Shown: piece by piece, positions 6,523 to 15,203 of the stretch
Layout: each line of letters starts with the position of its first letter
Position numbering within the stretch: position 1 is the stretch's first letter
Source: Planctomycetota bacterium
Lineage (GTDB): Bacteria; Planctomycetota; Phycisphaerae; Sedimentisphaerales; Anaerohalosphaeraceae
Length of the DNA: 47,499 bases
Assembly: GCA_016873215.1 (NCBI GenBank)
Contig: VGXU01000016.1
Coordinates: forward strand, 1 to 47,499
Reading direction: 5' to 3'
Position numbers and translations under genes: made by a program
Notes under the pieces: generated by a model
Told to the model about the DNA's origin: nothing
Databases searched by the model: none
What the model saw: the letters and a program-made list of their open reading frames with translations, nothing else

Positions 6523-8262
6523 ATGTGTTCCAAACGAAATGATAAACACGGCATTTATTCTATCGCTGCCGTGGGTCTGATTTGTTTTGCGTTCTCGGCT
6601 TGTGTCGTTCGAGCCGCGGAGGAATCGTCTGTCTCGACCGCAACGACAACCGCCGCGACGCAGCCACCGCAGACGGCTGAAAATCAGCAGGCCGCAGCAC
6701 AACCCTCGGCCGCCGCTGAACCGCCTTCATCTCAGTCGCTCCAGTCGCATGTGTTTAAGAAAAACTGGCCGATTCAGGATGCGTTGCAGTATCTGGCCCA
6801 GGTCTATCAGAAAAATATCGTCCCTTCAGCCAGCGTTGATGGCGTAGTTACGGTGACGAATCTCTACGATGTGACGTTTGAAGAGGCGCTGGTGGCGATT
6901 CTCGGCACCCACAAATATGAAATCAAAGGCAATTTTGTCCGCGTCTATACCAACAAAGAGTTCAAGGAAGATAAGACGCGTCAGGAATATGTGACGATTC
7001 CATTGTATTATATCAACGCTGAAGAAGCAGCGAAATTAGCCAAACCTTTATTGAGCGAGGTCGGCGCTATCGGCGTGACTACTGCCGCCAAAAATGATAC
7101 CGAACCCGGTGAGGGCGGCAATACACTGGCCATTCGTGACCATCTGGTTGTCAGTGATTATCCTGAAGTCGTCAAAAAAATAAAACAGGTCGTCGCCGAC
7201 GTGGATGTACCTCCGCCTCAGGTCTTGATTGAGGTGACGGTACTGGAGGCCAAACTTACCGAAACAACCCAGTTCGGTATTGACTTTAGGGCGTTGGATG
7301 TGGACATAAATAAGGATGGCGTACTGACCGGTCTGAGCGATTCGGGAGTGTCTCAAACGAGTCTCACGCCCGCGGTTAACTTAGGCGGATTGAATGTGGG
7401 TATTATCAACGATAATCTCCGTGTTTTTATCCGTGCGCTGGAAACCGTAACTGACATTACGACGTTAGCCAATCCTAAAATTCTGGCTCTGAATAAACAG
7501 GCCGGGAAACTGATTATTGGTAAAGAGGACGGATATTTAAGTTCAAATACCGTTGGACAAGGCGGCACTGGCGACACATTAACATCAACGGTTCAGATGC
7601 TGGAAAGCGGTACGGTACTGCAGTTTCGCCCATTTGTTGGCAAGGACGGACTGATTCGTATGGAACTGCATCCTGAGCAAAGTGATGGTTCCGTGGATGC
7701 AACGACACAATTACCGACTAAAACCACCACGGAAGTAATGACTAATGTGATGGTCCGTGACGGCAGGACCATCGTTCTGGGCGGTCTATTCAAAGAAAAA
7801 ACGAATCTCGGTCACAGTCAGGTTCCTTTACTGGGCGACATTCCTTTGATTGGGGAATTGTTTAAGAAGACAAACGATTTATCGGAACGTGTCGAGTTGA
7901 TTGTTCTGTTGACGCCTCATGTCATCAATGAACCTGAACAAGCCGACGGCGCCTCCCGTCTGGAAGATGTTCGTCGTCTGGCCTATAACGCCCGCAAGAA
8001 CCTGTCGTGGATGAGTCGGGCCAAGATTGATGAACAGCGTTATAACAAGGCTGTTGAATTATATAACCAGGGCAATGCAGATGCGGCTTTGGCCGAACTG
8101 GAAGCCCAGGAAGTCTGGGGTATCGATCGCAATTATCTTGACCCATTGCGGCTCAAAGAACGCATTTTACGAGAAAAATATCCGGATAAAATCAACCAGA
8201 TGGAGCGCATTATGCTCGGCAATCTTGAAAAGGAAGAGTCCGGCAAGTGGCTGCGAAGATAA
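6523..8262 (+). CDS. gspD: Secretin (GspD/PilQ family outer-membrane channel)
   Basis: A 579-residue outer-membrane secretin. It has a signal peptide (to about residue 32), a Thr/Gln/Pro/Ala-rich linker (to about 75), an N0/STN-like domain (about 78-130, QDALQYLAQVYQKNIV), an N1/NolW-like domain (about 145-230) and the secretin core from VLIEVTVLEAKLTETTQFG to the classic VPLLGDIPLIGELFKKT and VELIVLLTPHVI. After the core comes a helical extension of about 110 residues with a TPR-like YNKAVELYNQGNADAALAEL segment, which could bind a pilotin or the TPR lipoprotein encoded next. There is only one N1-type repeat, fewer than in most GspD proteins. Confidence 0.9.
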   Translation: MCSKRNDKHGIYSIAAVGLICFAFSACVVRAAEESSVSTATTTAATQPPQTAENQQAAAQPSAAAEPPSSQSLQSHVFKKNWPIQDALQYLAQVYQKNIVPSASVDGVVTVTNLYDVTFEEALVAILGTHKYEIKGNFVRVYTNKEFKEDKTRQEYVTIPLYYINAEEAAKLAKPLLSEVGAIGVTTAAKNDTEPGEGGNTLAIRDHLVVSDYPEVVKKIKQVVADVDVPPPQVLIEVTVLEAKLTETTQFGIDFRALDVDINKDGVLTGLSDSGVSQTSLTPAVNLGGLNVGIINDNLRVFIRALETVTDITTLANPKILALNKQAGKLIIGKEDGYLSSNTVGQGGTGDTLTSTVQMLESGTVLQFRPFVGKDGLIRMELHPEQSDGSVDATTQLPTKTTTEVMTNVMVRDGRTIVLGGLFKEKTNLGHSQVPLLGDIPLIGELFKKTNDLSERVELIVLLTPHVINEPEQADGASRLEDVRRLAYNARKNLSWMSRAKIDEQRYNKAVELYNQGNADAALAELEAQEVWGIDRNYLDPLRLKERILREKYPDKINQMERIMLGNLEKEESGKWLRR

Positions 8263-8315
8263 GTCAAAAATTAAAAATCAAAAGTAAAAATTAAGGATTC
8301 GCCTTCGGCGAAGCT
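8260..8315 (+). repeat. A-rich leader repeat with TTCGCC/GGCGAA hairpin, copy 3
   Basis: It begins in the secretin stop codon and contains GTCAAAAATTAAAAATCAAAA words, AAGGAT, and a TTCGCC-TTC-GGCGAA hairpin (8298-8312) followed by GCTG. It is the same family as the copies at 924-978 and 1411-1469, with compensating changes in the hairpin arms. It occupies the start of the gap before the TPR lipoprotein gene. Confidence 0.65.
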
Positions 8316-8376
8316 GAGAAATTGTCAAGATGTTGCAACAGTGGAACTGTGCGGCGTCTTGCCGGGAGATGGAATT

Positions 8377-9564
8377 ATGAGGACGACACGAAGAATTCTG
8401 TGCTGCTGTATGATACTGGCTGTCCTTTGCGGCTGTCAGACAGAGCAGCAGAAAAAGTCTGCGTTTAAGCAGCAGTATAATGAAAAAGCCTCGCCGGTCA
8501 AACTGACCGCGGTCGAGGCGATGCTTGAGCAGGGACAGGTTGAATCGGCACGGCAGGCTGTGGGCGGAATCCTCAAGGCCCAGCCGGAGAACGCCGCCGC
8601 CTGGCTGCTGCTGGGTCAGATTTTTCTGGAACAGAAAAACTACGGCGGCGCCCGCCTGGCATTTGAAAAAACCACTTCTCTGAATGAAAATACCGCTGAT
8701 GCGTGGTTTGGTCTGGGTGTTGTCGCCCAGTCCTCCAATGACCATATTAGCGCGCTGGAATACTATCAAAAGGCTCTCGCTTGGAATCCCGCCTGTACCG
8801 AAGCCATTCTGGCCGTGGCGAACACACTGGAAATTCTGGAGCGTCGCGATGAAGCGGCGCAATTTCTGGACCCTAAGATCACCGACAATCCTTCCGATAC
8901 AAAACTGCTCTGCGCGGCCGCGGATTTGGCCAATCGAACTCGTCAGACGGACAAAGCCATTTCGCTGTATCGCCGCGCCGCAACTCTCAACCCGCAAGAT
9001 GAACAAATTCTTCGGTCGCTGGCGATGACTTATGTCTTTCGCGGCGACTGGGCTGCGGCTGCGGATACCTTTGAAAAGGTGCTTCTCTGCGCCGCCGAGA
9101 CGGACAGGCAGGCCGACTATCTCTATTGGGTTGCCGACAGCTCTCTCAATGCCGGGCGTTTCCGCCGGGCGCTGGAATGTTTTGATAAATTGAGCGTAGT
9201 CCGCAGAAAAGATGCGGATGTCTGGCTGGGTATGGCTCAGTCCGCTATGGGTATTTCGGACATTAAGCGGGCTAAAATCTGTGCGCAAAAGGCCCTGTCT
9301 TTTCGAAACGATTGTTTTGAGGCGCAGACGGTGATCGGCTGTGCTGATTATCTGGACGGCAAATATCTGACTGCGCTGGAATCTTTTATACCGCTGGCGA
9401 ACAACGAAAGTCTCGGCGGTTTCGCCTCGTTTATGGCCGGGCGATGTTATCAGAAACTGGGACGCGATGTCCAGGCAACAATGGCTTTTGAAAAAGCGGT
9501 CCGGTTGAATCCGCAAAGTCCGCTGGTCGCGATGTTCCTGAACGGATCTAAAACCAAAAACTGA
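8377..9564 (+). CDS. TPR-repeat lipoprotein
   Basis: A 395-residue secreted lipoprotein. The N-terminus MRTTRRILCCCMILAVLCGC ends in an LCGC lipobox, so the mature protein starts with a lipidated Cys20. The rest is a chain of tetratricopeptide repeats from about residue 45 to the end, for example ENAAAWLLLGQIFLEQKNYG, NTADAWFGLGVVAQSSNDH and GGFASFMAGRCYQKLGRD. Sited directly after the secretin gene, it may act like PilF/PilW or PulS-type pilotins, which are TPR or lipoprotein factors for secretin assembly. ATG 8377 has GGGAGA upstream and gives the lipobox signal peptide. Confidence 0.8.
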   Translation: MRTTRRILCCCMILAVLCGCQTEQQKKSAFKQQYNEKASPVKLTAVEAMLEQGQVESARQAVGGILKAQPENAAAWLLLGQIFLEQKNYGGARLAFEKTTSLNENTADAWFGLGVVAQSSNDHISALEYYQKALAWNPACTEAILAVANTLEILERRDEAAQFLDPKITDNPSDTKLLCAAADLANRTRQTDKAISLYRRAATLNPQDEQILRSLAMTYVFRGDWAAAADTFEKVLLCAAETDRQADYLYWVADSSLNAGRFRRALECFDKLSVVRRKDADVWLGMAQSAMGISDIKRAKICAQKALSFRNDCFEAQTVIGCADYLDGKYLTALESFIPLANNESLGGFASFMAGRCYQKLGRDVQATMAFEKAVRLNPQSPLVAMFLNGSKTKN

Positions 9565-9573
9565 AAATCAGTT

Positions 9574-10980
9574 ATGAATTTGAAATATCCAATCTGGATT
9601 TTTATTGTTGTGCTTATGCTGCTCAGTATCTGCTGTGCAATGGCAGGCCTGATGCCGATGACGGCTTTGGTTTACCTCGGCGTCCTCGGCGGTATCGCCG
9701 CAGCGGGACTGGGCTTTCTTTGCTGGCGAACACTAAAAGAACTGGGAGAATTGACCCGCTCTCTTTCCACTGAAAAACCTTCCGTTGCCGCTGATGTTGT
9801 TTTGCTTAAACCACTGGTTACAGTGTTGAACACGGCTTTGCAGAAACTCTCAGAGCCGATACAAACGGTGCGCCAGGACAATCAGGATTTGAATTTACAG
9901 CTTCAGCTTCTTCGCCGGCGCAAAAACGGCGTCGAAACCATCCTCAACAGCATTCAGGACGCGGTATTAGTCGCCGACAGTCAGGACCGCCTGATTCTGG
10001 CCAATCCATCGGCGGAAAAACTGTTTAATTTCAAGTTCGATTCGTCCCGGCTTCCAATTCTGAGCGATGCGATCGATCAGTCCGCACTGTTGGATATGAT
10101 GCTGAAAGCCCGAAATTCCAGAGTGTGTCATGTCCGGCATGAACTGACTATCAAGGCCGACGGCGAAAACATCAGCTTCGACTGTGTGCTTTCCTGCGTG
10201 ACCGATGATGCCGGCCGACCGGTTTCAGTGGTGGCGATATTACACGATGTGACGCGTGAAAAGGAAATCTCTCGCGCCAAAAACGAATTTGTCAGTCATG
10301 TCTCACACGAGCTGAAAACGCCTCTGGCTTCCATCAATGCGTATGCCGAGATGCTGGTGGATGGTGAAGCGCAGGATGCGGCGACGATTCGCCAGTTCTG
10401 CGAAATCATCCAGGGGCAGGCAGGCCGTCTGAACCGTCTGATTGAAGATGTCTTGAATATTTCGCGTATTGAGTCGGGGCTGATGAAAATCAACCGGCAG
10501 ACGAACAGCATGGCGCTGATACTGCGGGATTCGCTGGAAATGATGCAGAGCTATGCGAAGGAAAAAAATATTACGATTCATACACCCCCGTCGATTCTGT
10601 TTGACCAGGTATATGTGGATAAAGATATGATGACGCAGGTGGTAGTGAATCTGCTCAGCAACGCCGTGAAATATACTCCCTCCGGCGGTCAAGTCACGGT
10701 GCAAATCGAAGTTAACGATGTTGAAGGGACAATTACGGTCAGTGTGACCGATACCGGCATCGGCATTCCCGAACAGGAGATGAGTAAATTGTTCGGGAAA
10801 TTTTATCGGGTCGAAGCGAATAAAAATTTTGCCAAAGGGACCGGTCTGGGTCTTAACCTCGTCAAACAAATAGTCGAAACAGTGCACGGCGGACAGGTGT
10901 TCGTGCGCAGTCAGCAGGGCAAAGGCAGTACCTTCGGTTTTGTTCTGCCGCTGGCTGCGGCCGGGCAGCCCGCAGTTTAA
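9574..10980 (+). CDS. Membrane-bound PAS sensor histidine kinase
   Basis: A 468-residue two-component kinase. It has two membrane helices (about 8-25 and 30-52) with almost no periplasmic loop, a coiled linker, one PAS domain (about 118-228), a HisKA domain with phospho-acceptor His245 in SHVSHELKTPLAS, and an ATPase domain with N box NLLSNAVKYTP, G1 DTGIGIP, F box FGKFYR and G2 GTGLGLNLVK. All catalytic elements are intact. With no sensor loop outside, it probably reads a cytoplasmic or membrane signal. The receiver protein encoded next is the likely partner. Confidence 0.9.
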   Translation: MNLKYPIWIFIVVLMLLSICCAMAGLMPMTALVYLGVLGGIAAAGLGFLCWRTLKELGELTRSLSTEKPSVAADVVLLKPLVTVLNTALQKLSEPIQTVRQDNQDLNLQLQLLRRRKNGVETILNSIQDAVLVADSQDRLILANPSAEKLFNFKFDSSRLPILSDAIDQSALLDMMLKARNSRVCHVRHELTIKADGENISFDCVLSCVTDDAGRPVSVVAILHDVTREKEISRAKNEFVSHVSHELKTPLASINAYAEMLVDGEAQDAATIRQFCEIIQGQAGRLNRLIEDVLNISRIESGLMKINRQTNSMALILRDSLEMMQSYAKEKNITIHTPPSILFDQVYVDKDMMTQVVVNLLSNAVKYTPSGGQVTVQIEVNDVEGTITVSVTDTGIGIPEQEMSKLFGKFYRVEANKNFAKGTGLGLNLVKQIVETVHGGQVFVRSQQGKGSTFGFVLPLAAAGQPAV

Positions 10981-11004
10981 CCCCATATTTATCGGAGATT
11001 GATT

Positions 11005-11397
11005 ATGGCCGACAGAAAAGCGCTGATTGTGGATGATGAATTTCATATTGTGCAGGTGGTCGCTATCAAGCTTCGCAACAATGGCTTTGAAGTCCTGACC
11101 GCCGATAACGGCGCCGACGCTTACGCGCTGGCCTGTGAAAATAAGCCGGATATTATGATTACCGATTACCAGATGCCGGGCCTGACGGGACTGGAACTTA
11201 TTGAAAAACTTCGCGCCACGCCCGAAACCGCTTCGATACCGGTGATTATGCTCACCGGCCGCGGGTTTGACATCAGCGACGAGCAAAAACAAAAACTGGG
11301 TATCAGTACCTGTCTGAGCAAGCCATTCAGTCCGCGGGAAGTACTTTCGACCGTGGAAGATGTGCTGCGTCAGACCGCCGATGTGAACGCGGGATAG
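11005..11397 (+). CDS. Single-domain response regulator (CheY-like)
   Basis: A 130-residue stand-alone receiver domain with acidic pocket Asp10-Asp11-Glu12, phospho-acceptor Asp54 in ITDYQMPG, Thr84 and Lys106 in SKPFSP. There is no output domain, so it must act by protein contact, plausibly on the HD-GYP protein or the motor ATPase encoded downstream. Start ATG 11005 has CGGAGA six bases upstream. Confidence 0.9.
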   Translation: MADRKALIVDDEFHIVQVVAIKLRNNGFEVLTADNGADAYALACENKPDIMITDYQMPGLTGLELIEKLRATPETASIPVIMLTGRGFDISDEQKQKLGISTCLSKPFSPREVLSTVEDVLRQTADVNAG

Positions 11398-11444
11398 TTT
11401 GAAAATATAAACCGGGGCTTGTCCGGAAAAATAGGAATCGATAG

Positions 11445-13103
11445 ATGAACAACGTAATGGAACAGATTTTTACCGCTTCGCAGCAGGCGATGTTAAATCG
11501 CCTGGCGCACAGTGTCAATCGACTGGGAATCAACCTGGCGGTGTACAGCGAGCAGGGGGAATGTATTTTCCAGGCCGACGCGGAGCGTTCCGACGCGGGC
11601 GAAGAAACCTTGCGGGAACTGGCTGCGAATGCTTTCGTATCGCCTTTTAACGGGGTACGCTGTGGAAGACAGGACAATCGGTTTTTGATGAGCCTTCTGT
11701 GCCAGGACAGCCGGCCTGTCGCCGTGATTTTTCTGGATATGGGGCTTTCGTTTCAAACTCTCAATGGAAAACTGCGGGAGTATTGCGGCTGTCACGGGCT
11801 GGATGAGCGGGAGTTTGCCGCGATGTTAAACGAGGCGACGGAAAAGGACGGCTACCCGACTCGTCTGCTGGAAACCTTCATCGCGGATTTTGAAACCTCG
11901 GTTAAACGCACTGCCCAGATGGACAAGCTGACGTGCGAGCTTTCGCAGACTTATGAGCAGATTGTTCTGCTGTACAACCTGAGCACCCACATGAAGGTGA
12001 CTCAGACCAACGCCGAGTTTTTGCAGTATGCCTGTGATCAATTATGCGGTCTGGTGAATGTCGAAGGTCTGGCGATTTTTCTGGAAAAGAAAATCGACGG
12101 TCAAAAAAGACTGGTTCTCACCGCCGGCTGCGGATACGTTTCGATTGATACGGCACTGGCGGATATTGTGCAGGTCCACTTGGCTGAAGAACTGGCCGCC
12201 GGCAAAGAAGCCTTTCTGGATGGCGGCGTCCATGGGCCGTTCCGATATACCTGGCCGGAAAATGTGAAGAATATTCTGGCCGTCTCTTTGCAGGGCGGCG
12301 AAAATATGATTGGCGTTATGATCGCCACCAATTCGCTGAGTAAATCAGATTTTGACAGTACGGATATCAAACTGTTTAATTCCGTCGCCAACGAGTGCGC
12401 TGTTTTTATTGAAAATGGAAGACTTTTTACCGACCTGAAAGAGCTGTTCGCCGGTTCGCTCAAAGCGCTGACGGGCAGTATTGACGCCAAAGACCCTTAC
12501 ACCCGGGGCCATTCCGAACGTGTTGCTTTTATTTCCCGCTGGATTACCGAGCATCTGCAGCAGGTGCAGCCGCTTGGGGCCGAGGTGATTCATCATGTTT
12601 ATCTGGCCGGTCTGCTGCACGACATCGGTAAAATCGGCGTCACCGAATCAGTACTGCGAAAACGGGGCAAACTTGACGAGCAGGAACGTGAAATCATTTT
12701 TGCGCACCCGCGTGTCGGGGCCGCGATTTTGTCTGAAATTCCTCATATGCAGTCGATTATTTTCGGCGTCTTATATCATCACGAACGATACGACGGAAAG
12801 GGATATCCAGAGGGACTGGCCGGCGAAAAGATTCCTCTGCTGGGCAGAATTATCGCCCTGGCTGACGCCTTCGATGCCATGACATCCAAACGGGTCTATC
12901 GTGATGCCATGGGTTTCAAACATGCCCTTGCCGAAATTCACAAGGGCAGCGGTACTCAGTTTGACCCGCAGATAGTCCAGGTATTTCTCGACAGCGATAT
13001 TGATAAACTCTGGCGGATTATTCAGGACGGTTTTATTGAAAACTGGGAGTACAGTAATTTCTCTGAATACGGCACCCAGGCCGTAGGAGTGTTGATCCGA
13101 TGA
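11445..13103 (+). CDS. GAF/HD-GYP cyclic di-GMP phosphodiesterase
   Basis: A 552-residue cytoplasmic protein. The N-terminal 170 residues are of unknown fold and end in a coiled coil. A GAF-like domain follows (about 185-335), then an HD-GYP domain (about 345-520). The metal-binding motifs are complete: GHSERV, HDIGKIG (His392-Asp393), HPRVGAAIL, HHERYDGKGYPEG (Gly453-Tyr454-Pro455) and ALADAFDAMTS. HD-GYP enzymes hydrolyse cyclic di-GMP to GMP. Its place in a secretion/pilus operon, four genes before an ATPase with an MshEN-type N-terminal domain, suggests local control of motor activity by cyclic di-GMP. The last four bases overlap the next gene. Confidence 0.9.
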   Translation: MNNVMEQIFTASQQAMLNRLAHSVNRLGINLAVYSEQGECIFQADAERSDAGEETLRELAANAFVSPFNGVRCGRQDNRFLMSLLCQDSRPVAVIFLDMGLSFQTLNGKLREYCGCHGLDEREFAAMLNEATEKDGYPTRLLETFIADFETSVKRTAQMDKLTCELSQTYEQIVLLYNLSTHMKVTQTNAEFLQYACDQLCGLVNVEGLAIFLEKKIDGQKRLVLTAGCGYVSIDTALADIVQVHLAEELAAGKEAFLDGGVHGPFRYTWPENVKNILAVSLQGGENMIGVMIATNSLSKSDFDSTDIKLFNSVANECAVFIENGRLFTDLKELFAGSLKALTGSIDAKDPYTRGHSERVAFISRWITEHLQQVQPLGAEVIHHVYLAGLLHDIGKIGVTESVLRKRGKLDEQEREIIFAHPRVGAAILSEIPHMQSIIFGVLYHHERYDGKGYPEGLAGEKIPLLGRIIALADAFDAMTSKRVYRDAMGFKHALAEIHKGSGTQFDPQIVQVFLDSDIDKLWRIIQDGFIENWEYSNFSEYGTQAVGVLIR

Positions 13104-13438
13104 GATTAGACGTCCAGAAGTACAACCAGATTGCGGTGCTCGGCCTTCAGGGCGAGTTTACGCGTGAGGCGGTCAAGGCGTTTGAAGACGCCATCAGTTC
13201 GCTGCTGGCCGAGTCCGAAATCACCGGCATCGTTCTGGATATGAGCAAAACCGTTTTTTTCGACAGTGCGGCGCTTGAAGCGCTTCTGGAGTTAAACGAT
13301 CGTTGTCGAGACCGCCTCCGACAACTCAAACTGGCGGGGCTGGACGATATTTGCCGCAAAATTCTTGAAATCACCCGCTTACTGGGGCAGTTCGATACCT
13401 ATGACGAATTGTCCGAGGCGGTCAAGAGTTTCGCTTAG
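13100..13438 (+). CDS. STAS-domain protein (anti-sigma antagonist-like)
   Basis: A 112-residue single STAS domain with the conserved VLDMSKTVFFDSAALEALLEL segment; Asp55-Ser56 correspond to the phosphorylatable serine site of SpoIIAA-type antagonists. It overlaps the HD-GYP gene by ATGA, so the two are translated together. No anti-sigma kinase is encoded nearby, so a partner-switch role is inferred from the domain only; it may bind the HD-GYP or receiver protein instead. Confidence 0.8.
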   Translation: MRLDVQKYNQIAVLGLQGEFTREAVKAFEDAISSLLAESEITGIVLDMSKTVFFDSAALEALLELNDRCRDRLRQLKLAGLDDICRKILEITRLLGQFDTYDELSEAVKSFA

Positions 13439-13479
13439 CCGTTTATTTGAAACAGGAGTATTTTGGAATTTATTAAACA

Positions 13480-15198
13480 ATGACTGAAGTCACCACAAAC
13501 AAAAAATTGCAGTTGGGTCAGCTTCTGCTCAGTCGTGGAGTGGTTAACGCTGAGCAGATAGAACATGCGCTGACCCGGCAGGGAGCTTCCGGCCAGAGAA
13601 AACTGCTGGGCGAAGTGCTGGTCGAAATGGGCTATTGCACCGAAAACCAGATCGCCTCGGCGCTGGCCGAAGCGTATAACGTACCGTACGCGCAGGTCAG
13701 CCCCAAGTTGTGTGACCCGGCGGTGGTTGAATTGCTGCCGCGTGAGTTTCTTGACGAGCACACCCTGTTGCCGCTCTTTAAGGTGCGCAACGTTCTGACT
13801 ATCGCGCTCTCGGAACCATCCAACGTATTTTTGATCGACGAAATCGAACGTCTGGCGGCCTGCCGTATTCAGGTGGTTTGTGCAACCGCCCACGACATCC
13901 GCGCCACCCTGCAAACGTATATGCCTGCCGCCAATGTGTTTGTCATCGATGATATTATCGACGACGCCGCGATGGCGGATTTTGCGATGATTGACAACCT
14001 TCCCGAGGACATTTCCGACCTTGAGGAAATTGCCGGACAATCGCCGGTGGTCAAGCTTGTTAATTATATGATTTATACCGCCGTTAACGAAAACGCCAGC
14101 GATATCCACATCGAACCCGACGAGAAAATTCTTCGGGTGCGTTATCGTGTTGACGGCCGGTTATATGAGAAAATTCGTCCTCCGCACCAGATGCACGCGG
14201 CGATTGTTTCGCGCATCAAGATTATGGCCGGTCTGGATATCGCCCAGCGTCGTCTGCCGCAGGACGGCAGTATTCACGTGCTGATGCAGTCCCGCCCTAT
14301 TGACTTGCGCGTTTCCGTGATGCCCGGAACATGGGGGGAAAAGGTGGTCGTTCGCGTCATCGACGTTCGTCGTATTCTGAACAGTCTGGAGTCGCTGGGC
14401 TTTAATTATGAGAATCTGCGGAAATTTCGTAAAATTATCAATGCCCCGCATGGCATCGTTTTGGCGACAGGTCCGACGGGGTCGGGGAAAAACACCACCC
14501 TGTACGCCGCGCTGGCGGAACTGAACAGCGAGCAGGTGAATATCTGTACGGTCGAAGACCCGGTCGAATGCAATATCAGCGGTCTTAACCAGTTCGAGGT
14601 GCACGATACCTCCGGTTTTACATTTGCCAATGCGTTAAGAAGTCTTTTGCGTCAGGACCCGGATGTCGTGATGGTCGGCGAAATCCGCGATCAGGAAACC
14701 GCGGCAATCGCCGTGCAGGCGGCGCTGACCGGTCATCTGGTACTGTCCACCTTGCACACCAATGATGCGCCTGGCGCTATTACCCGCCTGATTGATCTGG
14801 GGGTAGCTCCATATCTGGTCAGTGCGTCGCTGATTGGCGTGCTGGCCCAGCGATTGGTGCGGAAAATCTGCCCCAACTGCAAAGAAGAATACGAACCATC
14901 CGTTGCGATTCGAAAAATGGTGGAACAATGGAATGGGTCGCCGCTGAAATTTTATCGCGGCATCGGCTGCAAAAAATGCCGCAACACCGGCTATGTCGGA
15001 CGAATCGCTATTCATGAGTTATTTTCGCCGGATGATCAAATTCAGGAGATGATTGTGCAGGGCGCAACCCTCAAAGCGCTGCGTACTGCCGCCTTGAGAG
15101 AGGGAATGCGGTCACTGCACCTGGATGGTGTCGATAAAGTAGCCGCCGGAATTACGACGATTGACGAAGTTCTCCGCGTGGCCAACGTGAACGATTAG
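13480..15198 (+). CDS. gspE: Type II secretion/type IV pilus assembly ATPase (GspE/PilB)
   Basis: A 572-residue hexameric motor ATPase. Residues 8-75 form an MshEN-type domain with two LGQLLLSRG / LGEVLVEMG repeats, a fold that binds cyclic di-GMP in MshE. The ATPase part has ASDIHIEPD, a Walker A region at GPTGSGKN (331-338), Walker B VVMVGEIRD, a His box STLHTNDA, and a zinc motif CPNC...GCKKC as in GspE/PilB. The Walker A residue after Lys337 is Asn338, where Thr or Ser is normal; that residue usually coordinates magnesium. All other motifs are intact. The GspF/PilC gene follows five bases later. Confidence 0.9.
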   Translation: MTEVTTNKKLQLGQLLLSRGVVNAEQIEHALTRQGASGQRKLLGEVLVEMGYCTENQIASALAEAYNVPYAQVSPKLCDPAVVELLPREFLDEHTLLPLFKVRNVLTIALSEPSNVFLIDEIERLAACRIQVVCATAHDIRATLQTYMPAANVFVIDDIIDDAAMADFAMIDNLPEDISDLEEIAGQSPVVKLVNYMIYTAVNENASDIHIEPDEKILRVRYRVDGRLYEKIRPPHQMHAAIVSRIKIMAGLDIAQRRLPQDGSIHVLMQSRPIDLRVSVMPGTWGEKVVVRVIDVRRILNSLESLGFNYENLRKFRKIINAPHGIVLATGPTGSGKNTTLYAALAELNSEQVNICTVEDPVECNISGLNQFEVHDTSGFTFANALRSLLRQDPDVVMVGEIRDQETAAIAVQAALTGHLVLSTLHTNDAPGAITRLIDLGVAPYLVSASLIGVLAQRLVRKICPNCKEEYEPSVAIRKMVEQWNGSPLKFYRGIGCKKCRNTGYVGRIAIHELFSPDDQIQEMIVQGATLKALRTAALREGMRSLHLDGVDKVAAGITTIDEVLRVANVND

Positions 15199-15203
15199 GA
15201 ATA

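Noticed and set aside
8278-9516. A 412-codon minus-strand open frame opposite the TPR lipoprotein gene.
   Set aside because: The plus-strand protein has a lipobox and TPR repeats, while the minus-strand product shows no pattern. It is a codon-bias shadow.
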